Shown here: piece after piece, positions 1-8,192 of the stretch
How positions within the stretch are numbered: position 1 is the first letter of the stretch
Layout of the letters: each line of letters begins with the position of its first letter
DNA from: Polymorphobacter fuscus
Lineage (GTDB): Bacteria > Pseudomonadota > Alphaproteobacteria > Sphingomonadales > Sphingomonadaceae
Assembly (NCBI RefSeq): GCF_011927825.1
Contig: NZ_JAATJI010000002.1
Coordinates: 124,001-188,000, forward strand
Length of the DNA stretch: 64,000 bases
Direction of reading: 5' to 3'
Program-made: the position numbers and the translations under genes
The notes under the pieces: generated by a model
The model's input: only the letters and a program-made list of their open reading frames with translations
The model's database searches: none
What the model was told of the DNA's origin: nothing

Positions 1-621
1 TATCTGGTCGATTCGGGCGGCCAATATCGCGATGGCACCACCGATGTGACGCGGACGATGATCGTCGGCACCCCGACCGCCGAAATGAAGGACCGCTTCA
101 CCCGCGTGCTGAAGGGCCATATCGCGCTGGCGCGGGCGATTTTCCCGGCCGGCACCCGCGGCGTGCAGCTCGATGCGCTGGCGCGGCAATATCTGTGGGA
201 GGCGGGCCTCGACTATGCCCATGGCACCGGCCATGGCGTCGGCAGCTATCTGTCGGTCCATGAAGGCCCGCAGCGCATCGCCGCGGCGTGGAGCAGCCAG
301 CCCGGCAATGACGAGCCGCTGCTTGCCGGCATGATCCTGTCGAACGAGCCCGGATATTACAAGTCGGGCGAATATGGCATCCGCATCGAAAATCTGGTGC
401 TAGTCGAGGAACGCCGGGTGCCGGGGGCGGAAAAGGATCTGCTCGGTTTCCGCGAACTGACGCTGGCGCCGATCGACCGCAACCTGATCGACACGGCGCT
501 GCTGACAGCGGCGGAGCGGCAATGGGTCGACTTGTACCACGCCCGGGTCCGTGCCGAGATCGGACCGCAGCTCGACGACGCCGCCCGCGCCTGGTTGGCC
601 GGCGCGACGGCGCCGCTTTGA
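1..621 (+). CDS. Xaa-Pro aminopeptidase (M24B), C-terminal part, cut by window edge
   Basis: The reading frame is open from base 1, so only the C-terminal ~206 residues are present. The M24 'pita-bread' metal site is visible: two metal-ligand Asp in LVDSGGQYRDGTTDVTRT, the His in HGTGHGVG, and the two Glu in NEPGYY and GIRIENL. These proline aminopeptidases remove an N-terminal residue preceding proline in cytoplasmic peptides and use two Mn/Co ions. The missing N-terminal creatinase-like domain would lie upstream of the window. The last codons (GATAPL, stop) are encoded by the first copy of a 25-bp tandem repeat that continues beyond the gene, so the extreme C-terminus may be recently acquired sequence. 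Confidence 0.93.
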   Translation, partial: YLVDSGGQYRDGTTDVTRTMIVGTPTAEMKDRFTRVLKGHIALARAIFPAGTRGVQLDALARQYLWEAGLDYAHGTGHGVGSYLSVHEGPQRIAAAWSSQPGNDEPLLAGMILSNEPGYYKSGEYGIRIENLVLVEERRVPGAEKDLLGFRELTLAPIDRNLIDTALLTAAERQWVDLYHARVRAEIGPQLDDAARAWLAGATAPL

Positions 622-760
622 TGATGGCGCGACGGCGCCGCTTTGATGATGGCGCGACGGCGCCGCTTTTATAATGGCGCGACGGCGCCGCTTTTATAAT
701 GGCGCGACGGCGCCGCTCTGATGATGGCTGCGACGGCGCCGCATTGATGTTGGCTGCGAC
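601..760. repeat. 25-bp tandem repeat, about 6.4 copies, overlapping a gene end
   Basis: Head-to-tail units start at 601, 626, 651, 676, 701 and 726, and a partial unit starts at 752. Units 1 and 2 are identical, units 3 and 4 are identical, and units 5 and 6 diverge (unit 6 has one extra base). Each unit carries the short palindrome GGCGC-GACG-GCGCC. In units 3 and 4 this is followed by CTTTTATAAT, so TATAAT occurs at 670-675 and 695-700. The first unit supplies the final codons and stop of the aminopeptidase gene. The unit is not a multiple of three, and there are no spacers, so this is not CRISPR. It is most likely a slippage-generated array; any terminator or promoter role is inference. 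Confidence 0.9.
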
Positions 761-830
761 GCAAGGCCCGGCTTCGCGCGCCGCCCGACTATGCTAACGA
801 TGGCGAAACGGTTGATCGAGGAGTGACGCG

Positions 831-1379
831 ATGCACAAGCCCCTGTTCGCTGCGGTGGTGATCGCCGCCGCCGGCCTGATTTCGGCGGCGGCGCCGCAAT
901 CGGCCTTCGACTTCAAGATGACGACGATCGACGGCAAGCCGATGCCGTTCAGCCAGTACAAGGGCAAGGTGCTGCTCGTCGTCAACACCGCGAGCATGTG
1001 CGGATATACGCCGCAATATGAAGGGCTGCAGGCGCTGCAGGACAAGTACAAGGGCCAGGGCTTCACCGTCATCGGCGTGCCGTCGAGCGACTTCGACCAG
1101 GAGCTGGGGTCCGACAAGGAGATCAAGAGCTTCTGCGAATCGAAGTTCGGTATCAAGTTCCCGATGTCGACCAAGTCGGCGGTCACCGGCGACAAGGCCG
1201 CGCCCTTCTATCGCTGGGCGGCGGCAACGCTGGGCGCCGACAAGGCGCCGAAGTGGAATTTCCACAAATATCTCGTCGGCCGCGATGGCAAGCTGATCGC
1301 CGCCTATCCGTCCAAGGTTGCACCGGGGTCGCCGGAACTGACCGGCGCCGTCACCCAGGCGATCGCCGCCAAAAGCTAG
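831..1379 (+). CDS. Secreted glutathione peroxidase-like thiol peroxidase
   Basis: A 182-residue protein with a hydrophobic signal sequence (residues ~4-22, cleavage near AAAPQS), so it is probably periplasmic. The GPx/thioredoxin-fold signature NTASMCGYTPQY places the peroxidatic Cys at residue 57, and WNF at 142-144 supplies the conserved Trp and Asn. Cys102 in the FCESKFG segment is a likely resolving Cys, which would make this a thioredoxin-linked enzyme. The loop that usually reads NQF, with the third tetrad residue Gln, reads SDF here (Asp87). The role would be reduction of hydroperoxides. It stands alone, preceded by the tandem repeat and a GAGGAG-type ribosome site ten bases before the ATG. 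Confidence 0.9.
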   Translation: MHKPLFAAVVIAAAGLISAAAPQSAFDFKMTTIDGKPMPFSQYKGKVLLVVNTASMCGYTPQYEGLQALQDKYKGQGFTVIGVPSSDFDQELGSDKEIKSFCESKFGIKFPMSTKSAVTGDKAAPFYRWAAATLGADKAPKWNFHKYLVGRDGKLIAAYPSKVAPGSPELTGAVTQAIAAKS

Positions 1380-1395
1380 GGCCGGATCCCGGCAG

Positions 1396-1530
1396 CTAGG
1401 ACTTGTCGACCGGCGGCGGTTCGCTCGTCGCACGGTCGCGGGCCTTGCGGCGTTGCAGATTGGCCCGCAGCGCCGCGGCGAGGCGCTCCTGCCGCGCCGC
1501 TTCGGCGCCCGATTGCGGATCTTTGGTCAT
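1396..1530 (-). CDS. Small basic hypothetical protein (44 aa)
   Basis: A short open frame on the minus strand starts at the ATG complementary to 1528-1530 and ends at TAG (1396-1398). The product has the charged helical core RQERLAAALRANLQRRKARD, rich in Arg, Ala and Leu, with a Pro-rich tail. Small proteins with this LAAALRANLxRRKxQ-type core recur in sphingomonads as unassigned open frames, from memory of the group. No enzymatic motif or membrane segment is visible, and no function can be given. The basic amphipathic helix would suit nucleic acid or protein binding, but that is speculation. Confidence 0.6.
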   Translation of the reverse strand: MTKDPQSGAEAARQERLAAALRANLQRRKARDRATSEPPPVDKS

Positions 1531-1607
1531 CCGCCTCGCATAACCCGGGCTCGACATTCTTGACAGCCCCGTCCCCCTCCCCCATAGGCGCGGACCTTCG
1601 CCGGAAT

Positions 1608-1682
<75 letters not shown>

Positions 1683-1833
1683 CCGGCGAAGCACCTGGCC
1701 CCGGCCCGCGCGACATGCGTGGGCAACACCGGCTTCGGCTCGTCGCATCGGCCGTGATTTTCCAACGATTTTGCTCGTCTCTGCCATCCGACAGCCTAGA
1801 ATGGATGTGGTGGTAAATAGTCCCGGGGGGGAC

Positions 1834-2928
1834 ATGACGATGATACGACGCTGGCCCGCGGTGGCCGCACGGCAATGGCAGGCTCGCATCGGCTGGCAGG
1901 TCGGCTGCAATTTCACGCCGTCCTGCGCGATCAACCAGATCGAGATGTGGCAGGAAGCCAGTTTCGACCTGGCGGTGATCGAGCGGGAGCTCGATCTGGC
2001 CGCCGGCCTCGGCATGAACGCGGTCCGCGTCTACCTCCACGATCTGTTGTGGCTCGAGGATGCCGAAGGCTTTCTGCGCCGTATCGAGATCTTCCTGGCA
2101 GCCGCCTGGCGGCGCGGCATCCGCACGCTGCTGGTGCTGTTCGACAGCTGCTGGAACCAGGAACCGACGCTGGGCCCGCAGCAGGCGCCGCTGCCCGGCG
2201 TTCACAACAGCGGCTGGGTGCAGTCCCCCGGCCCGGCCGTGCTCGCCGATGCCAGCCAGCATCCGCGGCTGCAGGCCTATGTCGAAGCCGTCGTCGGGCG
2301 CTTTGCCGATGACGATCGGGTGCTGGCCTGGGACATCTGGAACGAACCCGACAATGGCCCCGACGTGGCGCTGTGCGATCCCGAAACACTCGCTGCAAAG
2401 GCGGCGCTGGTATTGCCGCTGCTGTCGCACGCCTTCGATTGGGCGCGCAGCCAGCGCCCGACGCAGCCGTTGACGAGCGGCATCTGGCTGGGGGACTGGT
2501 CATCGCGGCACCTGCTGTCCGACATCCAGGCCGTGCAGGTGGCGCGGTCGGACGTCATTTCCTTTCACAACTATGGCGACGCCGCCGATTTCGTCCGCCG
2601 CATTCGCTGGTTGCGCGCCTTCCGGCGCCCCTTGCTGTGCACCGAGTTCATGGCCCGGCCGACCGGCAGCACCTTTGAAGCGATCCTGCCCATCGCGCTC
2701 AAATACGGCGTCGCGGCATTCTGCTGGGGGCTGGTGAAAGGCAAGACGCAGACGCATCTGCCGTGGGACAGCTGGGCCACCCCCTATCTCGATGGCCCCC
2801 CCGGGCCCTGGTTCCACGACATTTTCGAAGCCGATGGCACGGCGCACGACCCCGCCGAGGTCGAGTTCATCCGCATGCTCACGGCAGTCGGGACCGCGCC
2901 GGCCGATCCGGCCCAGCTGGCCGCCTGA
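1834..2928 (+). CDS. GH5-like (clan GH-A) glycoside hydrolase, cytoplasmic
   Basis: 364 residues from the ATG at 1834, chosen because a G-rich ribosome site lies just upstream (1825-1831). The open frame extends further up to 1771 without family support. The (beta/alpha)8 retaining-glycosidase signature is clear: the acid/base Glu171 in WDIWNEPD and the probable nucleophile Glu271 in LLCTEFMAR, 100 residues apart as expected for clan GH-A. There is no signal peptide, which is unusual for a polysaccharide-degrading enzyme, so the substrate may be an imported oligosaccharide or glycoside. No transporter or other sugar gene is adjacent. Substrate unknown. The 1683-1833 gap between the tRNA and this gene holds no other recognisable feature. 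Confidence 0.85.
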   Translation: MTMIRRWPAVAARQWQARIGWQVGCNFTPSCAINQIEMWQEASFDLAVIERELDLAAGLGMNAVRVYLHDLLWLEDAEGFLRRIEIFLAAAWRRGIRTLLVLFDSCWNQEPTLGPQQAPLPGVHNSGWVQSPGPAVLADASQHPRLQAYVEAVVGRFADDDRVLAWDIWNEPDNGPDVALCDPETLAAKAALVLPLLSHAFDWARSQRPTQPLTSGIWLGDWSSRHLLSDIQAVQVARSDVISFHNYGDAADFVRRIRWLRAFRRPLLCTEFMARPTGSTFEAILPIALKYGVAAFCWGLVKGKTQTHLPWDSWATPYLDGPPGPWFHDIFEADGTAHDPAEVEFIRMLTAVGTAPADPAQLAA

Positions 2929-2978
2929 GCCGGCAGCCCGACGACGATACGCAGCACATCATTGGCGCGGCCGCAGCT

Positions 2979-3347
2979 TCAGCTCGGGTTCTGCAACCGG
3001 AACATGGTGTTCATGGCATCGGTGATCCCGGCGCGCAGCACGGCGTTGCGGGCATCATAGACGCGCGTCAGGCAGGCGACATCGCGGCCACAGGCCGACC
3101 GCTGGGCCAGGAATTGCATCGCATCGTCATGGCGGGCGCCGTTGGATCCCATCATCATCGGCACCCGCGAATAGGCGTACCACAGCCCGCCCATTTCGGA
3201 ATCGCGGCTGGACAGCGCCGGCGTGGCGCAGACGGTGACCTCGTCGGGCGTGCGCGCCTTGCCGCAATCGAAGCTGGCGGCAGCGGCAGGGCCTGCCGCC
3301 ACGCCGACGGCGACCACAAGGATTCGCAGGAACTGCGGACAAGTCAT
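2979..3347 (-). CDS. Small secreted LprI-like (lysozyme inhibitor-type) protein
   Basis: The ATG at 3347 gives 122 residues with a clear signal peptide (FLRILVVAVGVAAGPAAAAS). The mature part begins SFDCGKARTPDEVTVC and ends with a second Cys pair in RSACGRDVACLTRVYDARNAVL. This four-Cys arrangement with the C-x(n)-E-x-x-VC and CLxxxYxxR patterns is that of LprI N-domain proteins, a family of small periplasmic proteins that includes lysozyme inhibitors. The function here is inferred only from that family. The frame continues upstream to 3458 but without a signal-like start, so the shorter form is preferred. Confidence 0.7.
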   Translation of the reverse strand: MTCPQFLRILVVAVGVAAGPAAAASFDCGKARTPDEVTVCATPALSSRDSEMGGLWYAYSRVPMMMGSNGARHDDAMQFLAQRSACGRDVACLTRVYDARNAVLRAGITDAMNTMFRLQNPS

Positions 3348-3559
3348 GGTTGGCGACCTTTCGACGGTGGGTTCCATGGTCGCCGAACCTCGCATCGTCA
3401 CGCCCCCGATACAAGCAGTCCGATGATCTTGGCCGGCCTTTCCCGCCGCCAGTGGCAAGCATCGGCGCTGCTGCGGCAGTTGCGAAGGGCGGTTGATGCT
3501 GGCGGCTGGCGGCGAAGCGGAGTAAGACAGGGCAATATCGTTTTCACAAAGGTGCTGCC

Positions 3560-3796
3560 ATGGGCTCGTTCAGCCTCGTTCACTGGGTCGTCCTTATCCT
3601 TGTCGTCATCCTGCTGTTCGGCCGCGGCCGCATTTCCGACCTGATGGGTGACTTCGCCAAGGGCATCAACAGCTTCAAGAAGGGGCTCGCCGACGGTGAC
3701 ACCCCGGCCAGTACCCCGACGACCGCACCGCCACCGCAGGTGACCAACACCGGCACCACCCCGGTGCAGCCAGTTGCCGACGAGGTTCGGCGCTAG
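3560..3796 (+). CDS. tatA: Sec-independent protein translocase TatA
   Basis: 78 residues: a short periplasmic N-terminus, a single membrane helix (residues ~6-20, [15 protein letters not shown]), the conserved [12 protein letters not shown] hinge, then an amphipathic helix ([12 protein letters not shown]) and a Pro/Thr-rich tail. TatA multimerises to form the pore through which folded twin-arginine substrates cross the inner membrane. It is the first gene of tatA-tatB-tatC. The ribosome site AAAGGTG precedes the ATG. Candidate clients in this window include the twin-arginine FAD oxidoreductase at 45.6-46.8 kb. Confidence 0.96.
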   Translation: MGSFSLVHWVVLILVVILLFGRGRISDLMGDFAKGINSFKKGLADGDTPASTPTTAPPPQVTNTGTTPVQPVADEVRR

Positions 3797-3820
3797 GCGC
3801 ATTCGCGCCGGGACAGCGAC

Positions 3821-4282
3821 GTGTTTGGCATCGATTCCTCGGAACTGGCGGTCATCGCGCTGGTGGCGCTGCTCGTCATCGGCCCCAAGGACCTGCCGCG
3901 TGTCATGCGCATGGTCGGCGGCTGGGTCGCCAGGGGCCGGGCGATGACGCGCCATGTCCGCGCCGGCTTCGACACGATGATGCGCGAGGCCGAGCTCGAG
4001 GAAATGCAAAAGGCCTGGGCGGCGCAGAACGAGGCCATCATGAAGGCAACCGCGCTGCCTGACCCGATCGGCAATTCGATGGCCGGCATCGACCCGGCAA
4101 GCTGGGCGCTGCCCGACCCGATGGCCGCCGACGTGGCAGCGCTGCCGGCGCCGGCAGCGGCGGAAACCGTCACGCCGACGGTCGTCGAGCCTGTCGTTGT
4201 CGAGCCGGTGATCGCGGCCGACGCGCCGGTGAAAAAACCGCGCGCGCCGCGCAAGAAGAAAACGCCGGCGGCCGAGGCATGA
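3821..4282 (+). CDS. tatB: Sec-independent protein translocase TatB
   Basis: 153 residues from a GTG start. The N-terminus MFGIDSSELAVIALVALLVI is the typical TatB membrane helix, with the Glu at residue 8, followed by GPKDLPRVMRMVG and a long amphipathic helix. The C-terminus is a low-complexity Ala/Pro/Val stretch ending in the basic run KKPRAPRKKK. TatB forms the substrate receptor with TatC. Its stop overlaps the tatC start by four bases, which implies coupled translation. Confidence 0.95.
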   Translation: MFGIDSSELAVIALVALLVIGPKDLPRVMRMVGGWVARGRAMTRHVRAGFDTMMREAELEEMQKAWAAQNEAIMKATALPDPIGNSMAGIDPASWALPDPMAADVAALPAPAAAETVTPTVVEPVVVEPVIAADAPVKKPRAPRKKKTPAAEA

Positions 4283-5073
4283 GCGACGATGCCGATATCG
4301 AGGCGAGCAAGGCCCCGCTGCTCGATCATCTGATCGAACTGCGCGGCCGGCTGCTGAAGTCGCTGGCGGCGTTCGTCATCTGCTTCGGCATCGCCTTCAC
4401 CCAGTCATCGCGGATCTTCGGCTTTCTGGTCCAGCCACTGGTCAAGGCCTATGGCGACGGCGTCGTCGGCAAGCTGATCTATACCAAGCTGTACGAGGCG
4501 TTTTTCGTCGAGGTGAAAGTCGCGGCCTTCGCTGCGTTCTGCATGGCCTTCCCGATCATTGCCAACCAGCTTTGGGCGTTCGTCGCCCCCGGCCTTTACC
4601 GCCGCGAAAAAAAGGCCTTCCTGCCCTTTCTGCTGGCCACGCCGGTGCTGTTCACCATGGGGGCCGCACTCGCCTATTATGTCGTGATGCCGGTGGCGTT
4701 CCGCTTTTTCCTGGGTTTTCAGTCGTCGTCCGCCGTCACCGGGATCAGCCAGGAAGCCTTGCCGGCGATGGGCGAATATCTCGACCTGGTGATGAACATG
4801 ATCCTGGGCTTCGGCGTCGCGTTCCTGCTGCCGGTGCTGCTGATGCTCCTGGAACGCGCCGGCATCGTCACGCGGCTGCAACTGAAGGCCGGACGCCGCT
4901 ATGCGATCGTCGGTGCCTTTGCGGTGTCGGCGGTGCTGACACCGCCCGATGTCTGGTCGCAGTTCGCCCTGGCGATCCCGATGATGCTGCTTTACGAAAT
5001 CTCGATCATCGGCATCTGGCTGACGGAACGGCAGCGCGAACGCGACAAGGTGCGCGACGAAATTCCCGCCTGA
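4279..5073 (+). CDS. tatC: Sec-independent protein translocase TatC
   Basis: 264 residues with six predicted membrane helices. Family landmarks are LLDHLIELRGRLLKS at the N-terminus, the FVEVKVAAFAAFCMAFPI segment and the LTPPDVWSQFALAIPMMLLYE motif. TatC recognises the twin-arginine signal peptide and organises the receptor complex. It is the last gene of the operon. A strong hairpin lies about 40 bases past the stop. In many Alphaproteobacteria tatABC directly follows scpB, but here scpB is about 42 kb away on the other strand. Confidence 0.97.
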   Translation: MSDDADIEASKAPLLDHLIELRGRLLKSLAAFVICFGIAFTQSSRIFGFLVQPLVKAYGDGVVGKLIYTKLYEAFFVEVKVAAFAAFCMAFPIIANQLWAFVAPGLYRREKKAFLPFLLATPVLFTMGAALAYYVVMPVAFRFFLGFQSSSAVTGISQEALPAMGEYLDLVMNMILGFGVAFLLPVLLMLLERAGIVTRLQLKAGRRYAIVGAFAVSAVLTPPDVWSQFALAIPMMLLYEISIIGIWLTERQRERDKVRDEIPA

Positions 5074-5110
5074 AGCTGAAAGGCCTGAACGACGGCCAGA
5101 CGGTACAGAC

Positions 5111-5151
5111 AAAGGGCCGCATGTCGCCTTCCCGGCAGCATGCGACCCTTT
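5111..5151. terminator. Bidirectional terminator between tatC and the entericidin-like gene
   Basis: The arms AAAGGG-C-CGCATG and CATGCG-A-CCCTTT form a 12-bp stem interrupted by one C/A mismatch. The loop is about 15 bases and itself contains GCC/GGC. The A-run on the left and T-run on the right give a U-tract in either direction, fitting the convergent tatC (+) and entericidin-like gene (-). Confidence 0.8.
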
Positions 5152-5173
5152 GGCGTCAGCCTGGGTGGCGGAC

Positions 5174-5311
5174 TTAGTTCTTCACGTCTTCGGCGGTCTT
5201 GGTGACGGCCTTGCCGGCCGAGCTGACGTCCTTGCCGGCACCGCTGACGGTGTTGCAGGCGGCCAGCGCGAGCGTTGCAGCAACGATGATCGAGACATTG
5301 ATGGCGCGCAT
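5174..5311 (-). CDS. Entericidin-like small lipoprotein
   Basis: A 45-residue product: a short membrane segment (VSIIVAATLALAAC) ending in the lipobox LAAC with Cys19, then a short mature peptide with the entericidin pattern NTVSGAGKDVSSAGKAVTKT. Entericidin A/B family peptides are small lipoproteins anchored in the envelope and linked to stress-induced lysis in enteric bacteria. In Alphaproteobacteria they are common, and their role is mostly untested. The gene is convergent with tatC across the shared terminator and divergent from glnE. Confidence 0.88.
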   Translation of the reverse strand: MRAINVSIIVAATLALAACNTVSGAGKDVSSAGKAVTKTAEDVKN

Positions 5312-5377
5312 GATGGTTCCTGACTCTGCGGTTTCGCGCATGCATAACCGCGGGGCGGGGCAACGGTTCCATGACGT

Positions 5378-8191
5378 TTGCGACATGTGCCGGGTGACAG
5401 GCCGACCGGACGCTGGCATCACGGCTTCGTGGATTTTGGCCTTCCCCGACGCGACCCCCCGGCCGAGCTGGTGCCGCTGCTGCCGGCCGGGCTGGCGCCG
5501 GACCTGCTGGCAGCGGCAGTCGCGGCCTGGACGTCGGCGCCGTTCCTGAAGGGTCTGCTGCGCGGTCGGCGCCAGCTGCTCGCCGACATGGCGACCATCG
5601 GCGCCGATGCCGTGCTCGATGCGGCCTTCGCCGTGGCGCGCGACGCCGATCGCCCGGTCGCCGAACGCCTGCGCCGCGCCCGCGGCGATGTGGCGCTGGT
5701 CGTGGCGATCGCCGACCTGGCGGGGCGCTGGCCGCTGGAGCGTGTCACCGCGGCGTTGTCGGACTTTGCCGATCTGGCGATCGACACCGCGATCGGCGCG
5801 GCGCTGGCCGAACGCGGTGCCGCCAATGCCGGGCTGTCGGCGCTGGCGCTCGGCAAGCTGGGCAGCCACGAGCTCAACTATTCGTCGGATGTCGACCTGA
5901 TCCTGGTCCACGACCCCGACGTGCTGCCGCGCCGCGCCCATGAGGAACCGGGCGAAGCGGCGGTGCGGATCGCGCGGCGGGCGGTGGCCCTCCTCGCCGA
6001 CCAGACCCCCGATGGCTATGTGGCGCGTGTCGACCTGCGGCTGCGCCCGGCCAGCGAAATCACCCCGATCAGCCTGTCGGTGGCGGCCGCCGAACATTAT
6101 TACCAGTCCGAAGCGCTGACCTGGGAACGGGTGGCCTTCATCCGGGCGCGCGCCGCCGGCGGCGATATCGCGTTGGGGCAGGGGCTGCTCGACGCTATCC
6201 GGCCGTTCGTCTGGCGGCGCAGCCTCGACTGGACGGCAGTGGGCGACATCCAGGCGGTATCGCTGCGCATCCGCGACCATTTCGAAGCCGGGCAGGTGAT
6301 CGGCCCCGGGTTCGACGTCAAGCGCGGCCGCGGCGGCATCCGCGAGATCGAATTCTTCGCCCAGATCCACCAGCTGATCTGGGGCGGACGCAACCTGGCG
6401 CTGCGCTGCCCGGCAACGCTCGACGGGCTGGCGGCGCTGGCGGCGGCCGGGCATGTCGAAGCCGGCGAAGCGGCGCAGCTGGCGGAAAGCTATCGCTATC
6501 TGCGCACGCTCGAACATCGGCTGCAGATGCGGCGCGACGAACAGACCCATGCCGTGCCGCGACTCGCCGCCGACCGCACCGCCGTCGCGCTGCTCAGCGG
6601 CGCGCGCGACTGGGCGACGGTGGAACGCCGGCTCGGCACCGCCACCGCACCGGTCGCTGCGGCCTATGACCGGCTGATCGCGGCGGCCGTCCCCGACACC
6701 GCGGCCGTGCCCGCCGATGTCGCCCGCTGGGCAAAGCGCCACCAGCCGGCGATCGCCGGGCAGATCGTGCCGCTGGTGACGCGCTGGCGCGGCGGCACCC
6801 TGCGGGCGTTGCGCAGCGCCCCGGCGCGAGCAGCCTTCGAAGCAGTGCTGCCCGAACTGCTCGCCGGCATCGCCGGCGCCGCGGATCCCGCCATGGCGGC
6901 GTCGCGGCTCGACGGGTTTCTGGCGGCACTGCCGCAGGGGGCGCAGTTCTTTGCGCTGCTGGAAGCCAATCCCCGCCTTGTCGGGCTGTTGTCGCACCTG
7001 CTCGGCGTGGCGCCGGTGCTGGCCGATGCGCTGGCGCGGGATCCGGCGCTGTTCGATGTCATGCTGGCCCCCGATGCCTTTGCGCCGCTGCCCGATGTGG
7101 CGGCGCTGACCGCCGAGCTGGCGGGCTTTGCGGCGCCGGCGCCGGCGCTGGAGGATATCCTCGACCGGGTCCGGCGCTGGACCGGGGAGCGGCGGTTCCA
7201 GCTCGGCGCGCAACTGGTCGAAGGCCGCGCCGACCCGCTGGCGGTGGCGCGATCGCTGTCGGACCTCGCCGATGCGGCGCTGGCGGTCATCGTGCCGGCG
7301 GTCGCCGCCGACTTCGCGCGCCAGCACGGCCGGGTGCCGGGGGGCGAACCGGTGATCCTGGCGCTGGGGCGCTATGGCGGGCGGGCGCTCACCCACGCAT
7401 CCGACCTCGACCTTGTCTATCTGTTCACCGGCAGCCACGAAACGGTCTCCGATGGCGACCGGCCGCTGCCGGCGACGCTGTATTTCAACCGGTTGGCGGC
7501 GCGGCTGACGGCGGCGCTGTCGGTGCCGACGGCGGCAGGGGCGCTGTACGAAGTCGATACCAGGCTGCGGCCCTGGGGAGCAAAGGGCATGCTGGCGCTG
7601 TCGGTGGACAGTTTCGCGCGCTATCAGGCCGAAGACGCCGATGACTGGGAACATATGGCGCTGACCCGGGCGCGGCCGGTCGGCGGCGGCGCGTCGGATA
7701 CGGCCGCGGCGGCGATCGCGGCGACGCTGGCGCGGCCGCGCGAGGGCGAGGCGCTGCGCCGCGCGGTGCTGGCGATGCGCGCCGATATCGCCGCCGCCAA
7801 GCCGGCCAAGGGCGCCTTCGATGTCAAGCTGGCGCCGGGCGGCCTCGTCGACCTGGAATTCGTCGTGCATTTCCTGCAGCTGCGCGACCGCAGCGCCTTC
7901 GGCCCCGACGTGTCGGCGGCGATCGCCGTGCTGACCGCCGCGGGGCAGCTGCCCGACGGGCTGGCGGCGGCGCACGACCTGCTGACGCGGTTCCTGGTGC
8001 TGCTGCGGCTGGTGGCGCCGGGCGCATCGGTGCCCGCATCCTTTTCGCCCGCGGTGGAGGCGATGCTCGCCCGTGCCATGACGCCGGGCGGGGGCGCGGC
8101 ATCCTTCGCCGATCTCGTGGCGCAGCTGGCACAGGCCAAGGCGCTGGTGCGACAGGCATTCCAGACCATCCTCAATACGAAAGGCCGTTGA
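5378..8191 (+). CDS. glnE: Glutamine synthetase adenylyltransferase / adenylyl-removing enzyme
   Basis: About 937 residues with two nucleotidyltransferase halves. The N-terminal adenylyl-removing domain contains LGKLGSHELNYSSDVDLI. The C-terminal adenylylating domain contains LGRYGGRALTHASDLDLVYLF. Both keep the G-G/S-x(n)-SD-x-DL active-site pattern. Helical linker regions such as KRGRGGIREIEFFAQ and KLAPGGLVDLEFVV are typical. GlnE controls glutamine synthetase activity in response to nitrogen status through PII. The start is uncertain: TTG 5378, GTG 5387 and GTG 5429 are all possible. bcp follows after one base, so the two are probably co-transcribed. Confidence 0.96.
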   Translation: MRHVPGDRPTGRWHHGFVDFGLPRRDPPAELVPLLPAGLAPDLLAAAVAAWTSAPFLKGLLRGRRQLLADMATIGADAVLDAAFAVARDADRPVAERLRRARGDVALVVAIADLAGRWPLERVTAALSDFADLAIDTAIGAALAERGAANAGLSALALGKLGSHELNYSSDVDLILVHDPDVLPRRAHEEPGEAAVRIARRAVALLADQTPDGYVARVDLRLRPASEITPISLSVAAAEHYYQSEALTWERVAFIRARAAGGDIALGQGLLDAIRPFVWRRSLDWTAVGDIQAVSLRIRDHFEAGQVIGPGFDVKRGRGGIREIEFFAQIHQLIWGGRNLALRCPATLDGLAALAAAGHVEAGEAAQLAESYRYLRTLEHRLQMRRDEQTHAVPRLAADRTAVALLSGARDWATVERRLGTATAPVAAAYDRLIAAAVPDTAAVPADVARWAKRHQPAIAGQIVPLVTRWRGGTLRALRSAPARAAFEAVLPELLAGIAGAADPAMAASRLDGFLAALPQGAQFFALLEANPRLVGLLSHLLGVAPVLADALARDPALFDVMLAPDAFAPLPDVAALTAELAGFAAPAPALEDILDRVRRWTGERRFQLGAQLVEGRADPLAVARSLSDLADAALAVIVPAVAADFARQHGRVPGGEPVILALGRYGGRALTHASDLDLVYLFTGSHETVSDGDRPLPATLYFNRLAARLTAALSVPTAAGALYEVDTRLRPWGAKGMLALSVDSFARYQAEDADDWEHMALTRARPVGGGASDTAAAAIAATLARPREGEALRRAVLAMRADIAAAKPAKGAFDVKLAPGGLVDLEFVVHFLQLRDRSAFGPDVSAAIAVLTAAGQLPDGLAAAHDLLTRFLVLLRLVAPGASVPASFSPAVEAMLARAMTPGGGAASFADLVAQLAQAKALVRQAFQTILNTKGR

Positions 8192-8192
8192 C

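Noticed and set aside
601..760. Could the repeat be a CRISPR array?
   Set aside because: Units are directly adjacent without spacers, the unit is GC-palindromic, and no cas genes are present.
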